Shown here one piece after another: positions 35,987 to 47,642 of a DNA stretch of 64,000 nt (positions within the stretch are counted from its first letter, which is position 1; each line of letters opens with the position of its first letter). This DNA comes from Amycolatopsis sp. WQ 127309 (GTDB lineage Bacteria > Actinomycetota > Actinomycetes > Mycobacteriales > Pseudonocardiaceae): assembly GCF_023023025.1 (NCBI RefSeq), contig NZ_CP095481.1:5097001-5161000 (forward strand), in the 5' to 3' direction. Made by a program: the position numbers and the translations under genes. The notes under the pieces were generated by a model. The model was not told the origin of the DNA and made no database searches. It saw nothing but the letters and a program-made list of their open reading frames with translations.

Positions 35987-36639
35987 GCGACTCCGGCGAG
36001 CAGACCCCGGCCCCGCGGCGCATCCGCGTCGGCGTGATCGAGGACCACCCGCTCTACCGGTACGCGCTGACCCGCGTGCTCACCGAGGCCCCGGACATCG
36101 AGCTGGGCGCGGTCGCCGACTCGGTGGCCCGCTTCGCCGTGCAGGAACAGCCGGCCGGCAGCGTCGTGGTGCTCGACCTCAAGCTGCGTGGCGTCCAGGA
36201 CGCGGCCGCGGTCCTGGAGGTGGGGCACATGGGGCACAAGGTGCTGGTGGTGTCCGCGCACGCGGAGCAGCCCGAGGTGCTGGGCGCGATGCAGGCGGGC
36301 GCGAAGGGCTTCCTGTCGAAGGACGTCGACGGCGACGAGCTGCTGCGCGCCATCCGCACGATCGCCGACGACAACGCCTACGTGTCGCCGACGCTGGCCG
36401 GGATGATCATCCAGGACAGCGAGGAGCGGCACGCCGGGCCGAAGATAGTGCTGTCGGAGCGCGAGAAGCAGGTGCTGCGCCTGGTGGCGGCGGGCGAGCG
36501 GGACGTCGACGTCGCGGAGATCCTCAACATCAGCGTCCGCACGGTCCGCTCCTACCTGGACCGCATCCGCGACAAGACGGGCGAACGCCGCCGCGCGGGC
36601 TTCGTCCGGGTGGCGATCCGCGAAGGCCTGCTCCGCTAA
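35983..36639 (+). CDS. LuxR/NarL-type response regulator 2 (tandem paralog)
   Basis: A 218-residue protein with the same domains as its neighbour and long shared segments (GERDVD, YLDRIRDKTGERRR, FLSKDVD), so the two arose by tandem duplication. All receiver residues are present (VIEDHP, VVLDLKL, SKDVD). GTG start overlaps the previous stop. A long palindrome follows. Two co-translated regulators could form heterodimers. Confidence 0.85.
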   Translation: MSDSGEQTPAPRRIRVGVIEDHPLYRYALTRVLTEAPDIELGAVADSVARFAVQEQPAGSVVVLDLKLRGVQDAAAVLEVGHMGHKVLVVSAHAEQPEVLGAMQAGAKGFLSKDVDGDELLRAIRTIADDNAYVSPTLAGMIIQDSEERHAGPKIVLSEREKQVLRLVAAGERDVDVAEILNISVRTVRSYLDRIRDKTGERRRAGFVRVAIREGLLR

Positions 36640-36645
36640 GCCGTC

Positions 36646-36704
36646 ACTTTCGCCAGGAAAGATGCGTCCGGAGGGGCCTCCGACGTATCTTTCCTAGCGA
36701 AAGT
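36646..36704. terminator. Imperfect 28-base-arm palindrome
   Basis: The left arm ACTTTCGCCAGGAAAGATGC (from 36646) pairs with the right arm ending CTTTCCTAGCGAAAGT at 36704, with two mismatches and one bulge. It sits between the convergent response regulator and nitrilase genes. It belongs to the same structural class as the other intergenic palindromes but has a different sequence. Confidence 0.65.
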
Positions 36705-36717
36705 TCCGCTTTGCGGT

Positions 36718-40608
<3,891 letters not shown>

Positions 40609-40612
<4 letters not shown>

Positions 40613-41346
40613 ACCGCGAACACCGCGCCGGGGGTCGCGACCTCGACCGGTCCCGGGTGGACGGCCGAGGCGCGCTCGACGGCGTCGGCGGCGCCGAGGA
40701 ACGGCCCGAGGTGGGTCAGCGCGAGCCGCCCGGAGCCGTGCGCGGCCCGGGCGGCGTCCTCCGGCGTCAGGTGCACCGTCGACGGCTCCGGCCCGTCCGC
40801 CTCGCAGAGGAACAGGTCGGCGCCGTTGGCCAGTTCGGTGAGCGCGGCGCACGGGCCGGTGTCACCGGAGTACGCCAGCACCCGGTCGCCGTCGGTCACG
40901 CGGACGCCGAACGCCGGGAAGCCGTGGTCCACCGCGGTGGTCGCCAGTGTCAGCCCGCCGGCCTCGGCGAAGTGACCGTCGTGCAGTTCGTGCACCTCGA
41001 ACGCCTCGCCGATCGGCGCCGCCGCGGTGTTCGTCAGGAACGCGCCGAGCCGGGCCGCGATGCCCGGCGGGCCGTACAGCGGGACCGGCCGCGCCGGGCG
41101 GAGGTCGGCGAACAGCAGCGCGTACACCGCCGGCAGCAGGTCGGCGACGTGGTCCGCGTGCAGGTGCGAGATCCAGATCGCGTCGATGTCGGTGAGGGTG
41201 GTGTGCTCCTGCAGCGCGGCCAGGGTGCCGGGCCCGGCGTCCAGCCAGAGCGTGGCGCCCGCGCTGCGCACGAGGTACCCCGAGCACGGCTCGCCGGGGC
41301 GCGGGTAGGGGCTGGCACTGCCCAGCACGATCACGTCGAACGGCAT
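40609..41346 (-). CDS. MBL-fold metallo-hydrolase (RNase Z-like)
   Basis: The 245-residue protein has the metal motif HLHADH at residues 61-66, YSGDTGPC near 150 and a C-terminal THLGP. It belongs to the beta-lactamase-fold group related to RNase Z and small phosphodiesterases; the substrate is unknown. A TAGGGT box on this strand (41357-41352) ends 5 bases before the ATG, so the mRNA is probably leaderless. Confidence 0.85.
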
Positions 41347-41363
41347 GTGGCACCCTAACCAGC

Positions 41364-41522
41364 GTGAGCAAGGAAGTAGTGGGCGTCCTGCTGCTGGCCC
41401 TGGGTGGTTTCCTGGTGGGCGGCGTCTATTCGGCCTGGAAGACGGCCAAGTTCATGGCGGTTGTCCTGGGCATCGCGGCCGTACTGGCCATCGGCGGCGC
41501 CATCTTCTGGTTCGCCAGCTGA
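41364..41522 (+). CDS. Small two-helix membrane protein
   Basis: A 52-residue protein starting at GTG 41364, with two hydrophobic segments (about 5-22 and 30-50) joined by YSAWKTAKF. It has no known domain. Its coding pattern shows the GC-rich third positions expected, it is divergent from the MBL gene by 17 bases, and it ends 10 bases before a terminator-like palindrome, all of which support a real gene. Confidence 0.65.
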   Translation: MSKEVVGVLLLALGGFLVGGVYSAWKTAKFMAVVLGIAAVLAIGGAIFWFAS

Positions 41523-41532
41523 CCCCGTAAAG

Positions 41533-41583
41533 CCGTGAAGGCCTCCTTACCGGCTCTTATGGCCGGTAAGGAGGCCTTCACGG
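41533..41583. terminator. Perfect 22-base-arm palindrome
   Basis: Arms 41533-41554 and 41562-41583 pair perfectly around a 7-base loop, with AAAG and CTTT just outside. The arm shares CCGTGAAGGCCTCCTT with the element after bsaP (4619-4675). It lies between convergent genes and abuts the MMPL gene stop. Confidence 0.75.
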
Positions 41584-41592
41584 ACTTTGCGG

Positions 41593-43788
41593 CTAGCGGC
41601 TCGCGCCGACCAGTTCGCGCGGGTCGTCGCCGGGGGCGTCGTCCAGGTGCTTCGTGAGCTTCTCGCCCTCGACGTCGACGTCCGGCAGGATCCGGTCGAG
41701 CCACTTCGGCAGCCACCAGGCACCGCGGCCGAGCAGCGACATCACGGCCGGCACCAGCGTCATCCGGACCACGAACGCGTCCACCAGCACGCCGAACGCC
41801 AGCGCGAAGCCGATCGACTGGATCAGCGTCGACTCGGCCAGGATGAACCCGGCGAACACGCTGATCATGATCAGCGCCGCCGCGACGACCACGCGGGCGC
41901 CGTGCCGGAAGCCGGTGACCATGGCCTCCTGGGGTTCGGCGCCGTGGACGTGCTCCTCGCGCATCCGCGTCACCAGGAACACCTGGTAGTCCATCGCGAG
42001 TCCGAAGAGGACACCGATGAGCAGGATCGGCAGCATGCTCATGATCGGCCCGGTCGACTCGACGCCGAGCAGGTCCGTCAGCCAGCCCCACTGGAACACC
42101 GCGACCACGGCGCCGAACGTCGCGGCGACCGAGCCGAGGAAGCCGATCGTCGCCTTCAGCGGCACCACGACCGAGCGGAACACCAGCATCAGCAGGATGA
42201 ACGCCAGCCCGACGATCAGGGCGAGGTAGGGCAGCATCGCGTCGGACAGCTTCTCCGAGACGTCGATGTTCGCCGCCGTCTGCCCGGTGACGGCCAGCTT
42301 CGCGCCGGTCGCCTCCTGCAGCGTCCCGGATTCGGTGCGGATCGCCGCGACGAGGTCTTCGGTCTGGGTGCTGCTCGGCCCGCTCTTGGGGATCACCGAG
42401 AGCAACGCCGTGTCACCGTTCTGGTTGACCTTCGGCGGGGTGACGGCGGCGACGTCGGGCAGCTTCTGGATGTCGGCCGCGGCCTGGCCGAGCGCGGCCT
42501 GGCGGTTGGTGCTCGAGCCGACGTCGACGACGACCAGCAGCGGCCCGTTCGCGCCTTCGCCGAAGCTGCGGCTGACGATCTCGTACGCCTTGTGTTGCGT
42601 GGACTCCGGCGCGGCGGTGCTGTCGTTGGGCAGGCCGAGCTGCATGCCGAGCGCGGGCAGCGCGACGACGGCCATCCCGGCCAGCGCGACGAGCAGCACC
42701 GGCCAGCGGTGGCGGGCGACGAACCGCGCCCAGCGCTCGCCGTGCGTCGTCTCGACCGGCTTGCGGCGCAGGCGGATCCGCTCGCCGGCGACCCGCTTCC
42801 CGGCGAAGCCGAGGATGGCGGGCAGCAGCGTCAGTGCGATGACGACGGCGACCGCGACGGTGACCGCGGCGGCCACGCCCATCTGGCCGAGGAACGGGAT
42901 GCCGATGACGGTCAGCCCGGCCAGCGCGATGATCACGGTGAGACCGGCGAAGACGACGGCGGACCCGGCGGTGCCGGTCGCGCGGCCCGCGGCTTCCTCG
43001 GGACTGCGGCCGAGCTTGAGCTCGTGCCGGTAGCGCGACACGATGAACAACGCGTAGTCGATGCCGACGGCGAGCCCGATCATCAGCGCCAGGATCGGCG
43101 TGTTCGAGTTCAGCTCGAGGAAGCCGGAGGCGAGGAAGATGCCGCCCATCCCGGTGCCGACGCCGATCAGCGCGGTGAGCAGCGGGATCCCGGCGGCGAT
43201 CAGCGAGCCGAAGGTGATGATCAACACGACGGCCGCGACCGCGACGCCCAGGCCTTCGGTCGCGCCGGTTTCGGGGATGCCCTGCACCGCGTCGCCGCCG
43301 AGCTCGACGGTGAACCCGGCCGCGCGGGCGGCGTTCGCGGTGTTCAGCAGCGCCTGGCGGTCCTCGTCGGTGAGCTCGTAGGCCTTCGCGCCGTAGCTGA
43401 CCTGCGCGAGGGCGACGCGCTTGTCGGGCGAGATCGACTGGGCCTGGAACGGGTCGACGACGCTCGACACCTTCGGCGCGGTCTTCAGCTGCCCGACGAG
43501 CGCCTCGACGGTGGCCTTGCCCCGGGCGTCGGCCACGGTGGTCCCGGCCGGGGCCTCGATCACGACGCGCGCGGTGGCGCCCCCGGCGTTGGCCTGCGGG
43601 AACTTCTCGGTGAGCTGGTCGATCGCCCGCTGCGACTCGGTGCCGGGGATGGTCACCGAGTTGGACAGCTGGCCCGACAGCGTCAGCGCGCCCAGTCCGA
43701 GGGCCACGAGTACGGCCGCCCAGACGGCCGCGACCAGCGCGCGCCGCCGGAACGACAACCGGCCCAGCCGGTATAGGAAGGTCGCCAC
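41593..43788 (-). CDS. MMPL-family RND-type exporter
   Basis: The 731-residue membrane protein has the MMPL plan: one N-terminal helix (about 15-35), a large outer loop, a block of helices (about 175-360) with DYALFIVSRYRHEL, a second loop, and a second block (about 520-690) with the matching MDYQVFLVTRMREEH. Family members export lipids, siderophores or drugs using the proton gradient. It is divergent from a TetR gene with four operator-like sites between. Confidence 0.9.
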   Translation of the reverse strand: MATFLYRLGRLSFRRRALVAAVWAAVLVALGLGALTLSGQLSNSVTIPGTESQRAIDQLTEKFPQANAGGATARVVIEAPAGTTVADARGKATVEALVGQLKTAPKVSSVVDPFQAQSISPDKRVALAQVSYGAKAYELTDEDRQALLNTANAARAAGFTVELGGDAVQGIPETGATEGLGVAVAAVVLIITFGSLIAAGIPLLTALIGVGTGMGGIFLASGFLELNSNTPILALMIGLAVGIDYALFIVSRYRHELKLGRSPEEAAGRATGTAGSAVVFAGLTVIIALAGLTVIGIPFLGQMGVAAAVTVAVAVVIALTLLPAILGFAGKRVAGERIRLRRKPVETTHGERWARFVARHRWPVLLVALAGMAVVALPALGMQLGLPNDSTAAPESTQHKAYEIVSRSFGEGANGPLLVVVDVGSSTNRQAALGQAAADIQKLPDVAAVTPPKVNQNGDTALLSVIPKSGPSSTQTEDLVAAIRTESGTLQEATGAKLAVTGQTAANIDVSEKLSDAMLPYLALIVGLAFILLMLVFRSVVVPLKATIGFLGSVAATFGAVVAVFQWGWLTDLLGVESTGPIMSMLPILLIGVLFGLAMDYQVFLVTRMREEHVHGAEPQEAMVTGFRHGARVVVAAALIMISVFAGFILAESTLIQSIGFALAFGVLVDAFVVRMTLVPAVMSLLGRGAWWLPKWLDRILPDVDVEGEKLTKHLDDAPGDDPRELVGASR

Positions 43789-43846
43789 GAGTCAGCTCCG
43801 TTTCGCCCGAACGGGGTCGGTTCACTCCATCTGATTACTTTCCAAG

Positions 43847-43932
43847 CTAGCCGATCGGCAAGGAGGCGTCCAAGCCGATCGGCAAGTATGTGACTTGTCG
43901 AACAGCAAGGAGTTCGCTTGCCGATCGGCAAG
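43847..43932. promoter_or_regulatory. Four tandem TetR-type operators between the MMPL exporter and its regulator
   Basis: The best site is the perfect palindrome CTTGCCGATCGGCAAG at 43917-43932. Variants lie at 43847-43862 (one mismatch), 43871-43886 (two) and 43894-43909 (CTTGTCGAACAGCAAG). Starts are 24, 23 and 23 bases apart, so bound dimers would sit on nearly the same face. The array covers the divergent promoter region of both genes. Confidence 0.82.
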
Positions 43933-43995
43933 TAAGCGGGTTTGCCCGTGAAGAGGGGCTTGACGTACGCTCCGACGACTCGCTGAGGAGGAAGA

Positions 43996-44589
43996 ATGAC
44001 CGCCGGCCCGGCCGAGGACACCCGGACCCGACTGCTGCACACCGCGCTGCGGCTGTTCACCGAACACGGGGTCGAAGGCACGTCGCTGCAGATGATCGCC
44101 GACGCGCTCGGCATCACGAAGGCCGCGGTCTACTACCACTTCAAGACGAAGGCGGAGCTCACCGAGGCCGTCGCCGAGCCCGGTATCCGCGACCTGGACG
44201 AGCTGGTCCTGCGCGCGGCCGCGCAGAAGCGCCGCGGTGCGCAGGTGGACCTGCTGCTGGAGGGGTTCGTCGACCTGGTGGTCCGGCACCGCACGCTGGT
44301 GGCGCTGTTCTCGAGCGACCCGGGCCTCATCCGCGCGATCGAGAAGTCGGCCCACGGCGGCATGGAGGGCTTCGGCCAGGCGCTGCTCGGCATCCTGTCG
44401 GGCCCGGACCCGGACACGGCGGCCCGCGTCAACGCGATGGTGGCCCTGACGGGCATCGCGATGGCCGGTGGCTCCCCGGACCTGGCCGGCCTGGACGACG
44501 AAGAACTCCGCACGGAACTCCTCGACGTCGGCCGCCGCCTCCTGGGCCGCCCCCGCCGCCGAGCCCACCTCCCGATCTCAACCCTCTAA
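43996..44589 (+). CDS. TetR-family repressor of the MMPL exporter
   Basis: The 197-residue protein has the TetR helix-turn-helix at about 28-58 (TSLQMIADALGITKAAVYYH) and a variable helical ligand-binding part. ATG 43996 follows GAGGAGGAAG. Divergence from the exporter, with four related palindromes between, strongly suggests it controls both. A long 21-base-period array begins right after its stop. Confidence 0.88.
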   Translation: MTAGPAEDTRTRLLHTALRLFTEHGVEGTSLQMIADALGITKAAVYYHFKTKAELTEAVAEPGIRDLDELVLRAAAQKRRGAQVDLLLEGFVDLVVRHRTLVALFSSDPGLIRAIEKSAHGGMEGFGQALLGILSGPDPDTAARVNAMVALTGIAMAGGSPDLAGLDDEELRTELLDVGRRLLGRPRRRAHLPISTL

Positions 44590-44590
44590 C

Positions 44591-44953
44591 CCGCGAGCCC
44601 CCCCCCGCCTCGCGAGTCGACCCCCCAACCACGCGAGATACCCCTCCAGTCACGCGAGATACGCGCCTAATCACGCGAGTCCCGCGCTCAATCACGCGAG
44701 TCCCGCGCTCAGCCATGCGAGATACGCGCCCAATCACGCGAGTCCCGCGCTCAATCACGCGAGATGCGCGCTCAATCACGCGAGTTCGGGTTCTGATCCC
44801 GCGAGCCGACCCTCCAGGTACGCGAGCCGAGTCCTCTGGGCACGCGAGCCGACTGTCCCGGTACGTGAGCCGACCCTCTGGGTACGCGAGCCGACCCTCC
44901 GGGTACGCGAGTCGTCCATCCCGGTACACGTGTCGTCCGCTCAGGTGCGCGTG
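44591..44953. repeat. 21-base-period array with 18 ACGCGAG-type cores
   Basis: Cores start at 44591, 44610, then every 21 bases from 44631 to 44820, then 44842 and every 21 bases to 44947. Fifteen of 17 intervals are exactly 21 bases. The first part has TCACGCGAG cores and the second part GTACGCGAG cores, drifting to ACACGTG and GCGCGTG at the end, so two sub-families are joined. It fills the gap between the convergent TetR and kptA genes; no gene is seen in it. Confidence 0.88.
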
Positions 44954-44962
44954 TCGGCCGTG

Positions 44963-45511
44963 TCAGGCCAGGCGGTGGAGGTGTTCCGGCGGCACCACGG
45001 CGGTCAGCCACACGCTGTTCGCGCTCACCTGGAAGGTGCGGCCCGCGGCCGCCATCGCGGCGGCGTCCACCCGGAGGATGACCGGCTTGCCGCGGCGGGC
45101 GGCGACCGTCCGGGCCGTGTCGATCGTCGCCGACAGGTGGACGGCGTGGCGGTTCATCGGGCGCAGGCCGTCGCGCAGGATCGCGTCGAGGAACTTCGCC
45201 ACCGTGCCGTGGTAGAGGACGGCCGGCGGCGGCGTGTCCGCCAGGCCGAGGTCGACGTCCACGCTGTGGCCCTGGCTCGCGCGGATCATGGTGCCGGTGT
45301 CGTCGAAGGCGTACCGGCGTTTGCTGTTGGTCTCGACGACTTCGTCGAGCTGCTCGCGGGTGAGCGTGAAGCCGTGGGCGCGCAGCGCGCGCAGGAGCGC
45401 GTCGACCGCCACCCAGCCGCCGGGGCCGAGGGTGAGGCCGATCGCGGCGGGGTCGTGGCGCAGGTGCAGCGCCAGCCGTTTCGAGATGCGGATCATTTCT
45501 TCGTCGTTCAT
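44963..45511 (-). CDS. kptA: RNA 2'-phosphotransferase (Tpt1/KptA)
   Basis: The 182-residue protein has the family motifs LALHLRHDP (about 13-21), GWVAVDALL, SKRRYAF and the NAD-binding LYHGT with LSATIDTA. Tpt1 moves a 2'-phosphate from RNA to NAD; its role in bacteria, which lack that tRNA splicing route, is unsettled. It is a single gene whose 3' end faces the 21-base array. Confidence 0.92.
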   Translation of the reverse strand: MNDEEMIRISKRLALHLRHDPAAIGLTLGPGGWVAVDALLRALRAHGFTLTREQLDEVVETNSKRRYAFDDTGTMIRASQGHSVDVDLGLADTPPPAVLYHGTVAKFLDAILRDGLRPMNRHAVHLSATIDTARTVAARRGKPVILRVDAAAMAAAGRTFQVSANSVWLTAVVPPEHLHRLA

Positions 45512-45545
45512 TGCCTCCCCAGGATCCCGCCGTGGGCAAGCGATT

Positions 45546-46007
45546 TTAGATGCCGCCCTCGACCGCGGGACGCAGTTTGCTGGCGCCGGGCCCGAAGCGC
45601 GCGAGGTCGTCGTCGTTGTTGTAGAGCGCGCAGCTGCGCAGCGATAGGCAGCCGCAGCCGACGCAGCCGGTGAGGCGGTCGCGAAGGCGTTGCAGGGCGT
45701 CGATCCGGGCGTCGAGCTCGTGCTGCCAGTCGCGGGAAAGGCGGGCCCAGTCGGCCTTCGTCGGCGCGTGGTCGACGGGCAGGGTCGCCAGCGCCGCGCT
45801 GATGTCTTCCAAGGAGAGGCCGACCCGTTGCGCCGCGCGGATGAACGCGATCCGCCGCAGCACCGAACGCGCGTAGCGGCGCTGGTTGCCCGCCGAGCGC
45901 TCCGAGCTGATCAGCCCTCGTTCCTCGTAGAACCGCAGCGCCGTGTGCGGTACCCCGCTGCGGTCTGCCACTTGCCCGATGCTGAGATGTTCGGCGAGCC
46001 TCGTCAC
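45546..46007 (-). CDS. soxR: Redox-sensing regulator SoxR
   Basis: The 153-residue MerR-family protein has an N-terminal winged helix (IGQVADRSGVPHTALRFYE), a dimer helix and the [2Fe-2S] motif CxxCxCxxxxxC (CVGCGCLSLRSC, about 115-126). In actinobacteria SoxR senses redox-active compounds rather than superoxide alone. GTG 46007 is preceded 6 bases earlier by TAGCCT, so the mRNA may be leaderless. It diverges from a split transketolase gene pair. Confidence 0.93.
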   Translation of the reverse strand: MTRLAEHLSIGQVADRSGVPHTALRFYEERGLISSERSAGNQRRYARSVLRRIAFIRAAQRVGLSLEDISAALATLPVDHAPTKADWARLSRDWQHELDARIDALQRLRDRLTGCVGCGCLSLRSCALYNNDDDLARFGPGASKLRPAVEGGI

Positions 46008-46020
46008 CGGCTCAGGCTAG

Positions 46021-46044
46021 CCTTGACTTCGAGTTTAGTCGAGG
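46021..46044. promoter_or_regulatory. Probable SoxR operator
   Basis: CCTTGACT-N8-AGTCGAGG is an inverted repeat with one mismatch between soxR and the transketolase genes. It includes TTGACT, a -35-like box for the rightward genes. Symmetry and place fit a MerR-type site. Confidence 0.6.
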
Positions 46045-46060
46045 TTGCATCGTCGGAAGC

Positions 46061-46753
46061 ATGACCACTGCGACCGAACCGGGTTACGCCGAGCTGCCCC
46101 GACTCATCTCGCTGATGACGGGCGACGACAAGCACCAAGCCGCCGCGGAGTCCACAGTGGACGTCCTGTGGGTGCTCTACGACCGCGTGCTCGACATCAC
46201 GAACGGGAACTTCCGCGAGCCGGACCGCGACCGGTTCCTGCTGTCGAAGGGGCACGGGCCGATGGCGTACTACGCCGTGCTGACCGCGAAGGGCTTCCTG
46301 GACGAGGCGGAGCTGCCGACGTGGTCCGACCCGGTGTCGCGCCTCGGCCGCCACCCGGACCGGCGGCGGATCCCGGGCGTCGAGATCTCCAGCGGCTCGC
46401 TGGGCCACGGCCTCCCGATCGCGCTCGGCACGGCGCTGGGCCTGCGCGCCCGCGGCCTGTTGTCACCCAAGGTGGTGACGCTCATCGGCGACGCCGAACT
46501 GGACGAGGGCTCGAACCACGAGGCGATCGTCGTCGCCGCGCGCTTCGCGCTCGAGAACCTCACGACGGTGGTGATCGACAACCAGTCGTCGACGCGCGGC
46601 TGGCCGGGCGGCATCGCGCGCCGGTTCGACGTCGAAGGCTGGGAGACGCGCACGGTGCCCGGCCGCGACCACGACGCGCTGTACGACGCGTTCGCCACCC
46701 CGCACCCGGGCCGGCCGCTCGCGGTCGTCGCCGTCGTCGAACCGAAGGGCTGA
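46061..46753 (+). CDS. Transketolase, N-terminal (ThDP-binding) subunit
   Basis: The 230-residue protein carries the pyrophosphate-binding part of a transketolase, with LSKGHGPMAYYA, SGSLGHGLPIALG and the ThDP motif GDAELDEGSNHEA (about 147-159). The pyrimidine and C-terminal domains are in the next gene, as in split transketolases; together they move two-carbon units between sugars. The SoxR site upstream suggests redox control. It contains one GTCCACAGTGGAC motif. Confidence 0.9.
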   Translation: MTTATEPGYAELPRLISLMTGDDKHQAAAESTVDVLWVLYDRVLDITNGNFREPDRDRFLLSKGHGPMAYYAVLTAKGFLDEAELPTWSDPVSRLGRHPDRRRIPGVEISSGSLGHGLPIALGTALGLRARGLLSPKVVTLIGDAELDEGSNHEAIVVAARFALENLTTVVIDNQSSTRGWPGGIARRFDVEGWETRTVPGRDHDALYDAFATPHPGRPLAVVAVVEPKG

Positions 46754-46757
46754 ACCC

Positions 46758-47642
46758 ATGCGCGAAACGTTCCTGACGACGACCGAGCAGATCCTCGACG
46801 CCGACCCGGACGTCGCGATCGTCCTGGCGGACATCTCGGCGGCGCAGCTGGCCGGCGCCGCGCGACGGCACCCGGGCCGGGTGATCAACGTCGGGATCCG
46901 CGAGCAGCTGCTGGTCAGCACGGGCGCGGGCCTGGCGCTGGCGGGGCTGCGGCCGATCGTGCACACGTTCTCGTCGTTCCTGGTGGAGCGCGGGTTCGAG
47001 CAGATCAAGCTGGACTTCTCGCACCAGGAGCTGGGCGGGGTACTGGTGTCGTACGGCGCGTCGTACGACATGCCGACGGCGGGCCGCACGCACCAGGCGC
47101 CGGGGGACGTGGCGCTGATCGATGCTCTGCCGGGCTGGACGGTGCACGTCCCAGGCCACCCTTCGGAGGCACGCCGGCTCTTGCTGGAGTCGATCCCGGG
47201 AGACGGCCGCGTCTACTTGCGCCTTTCGGCTCAGGAGAACGCGTCGCCGCACCTGGGAGTCGGGTTCACGCGGCTGCGATCGGGCTCTCGCGGTGTCGTG
47301 GTGGCGGTCGGGCCGGTGCTGGATCGGGTGCTGCGGGCCACTTCCGGCTTGGACGTGACGGTGCTGTACGCGTCGACGATCCGCCCTTTCGACGCGGCGG
47401 GCTTGCGGTCGGCGGTGCTCGCTGCTTCGGCTTCCGTCGTGATGGTGGAGCCGTACTTGGCGGGGACGTCGGCGCATTGGGTTTCGGAGGCGCTGTCGGA
47501 CGTGCCGCACCGGCTGCGGTCGCTGGGGGTGCGACGGGACGCGGAGGTGCGGACGTACGGGGAGATCGCGGACCACGACCTGGCCCACGGGCTGGACGCG
47601 GGGTCGCTGGGGCTGTCGATCAGGGAGTTCCTGGGGGAGTAG
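46758..47642 (+). CDS. Transketolase, C-terminal (pyrimidine-binding) subunit
   Basis: The 294-residue partner holds the pyrimidine-binding domain, with the activating Glu in NVGIREQLL (about 49-57), and the transketolase C-domain. It starts 4 bases after its partner. Substrate specificity is unknown; related split enzymes occur in secondary-metabolite and sugar pathways. Its 3' end overlaps the convergent membrane-protein gene by 23 bases. Confidence 0.9.
   Translation: MRETFLTTTEQILDADPDVAIVLADISAAQLAGAARRHPGRVINVGIREQLLVSTGAGLALAGLRPIVHTFSSFLVERGFEQIKLDFSHQELGGVLVSYGASYDMPTAGRTHQAPGDVALIDALPGWTVHVPGHPSEARRLLLESIPGDGRVYLRLSAQENASPHLGVGFTRLRSGSRGVVVAVGPVLDRVLRATSGLDVTVLYASTIRPFDAAGLRSAVLAASASVVMVEPYLAGTSAHWVSEALSDVPHRLRSLGVRRDAEVRTYGEIADHDLAHGLDAGSLGLSIREFLGE

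Noticed and set aside
44429..44929. Repeat-rich protein encoded across the 44.6-44.9 kb array
   Set aside because: A 21-base period keeps a frame open on either strand, giving Thr-Arg-Val-type repeats, but there is no ribosome binding site and the cores, not the codons, are conserved.
44591..44953. CRISPR array
   Set aside because: The conserved unit is only about 7 bases at a 21-base period, far shorter than CRISPR repeats and spacers, the cores drift along the array, and no cas genes are present.
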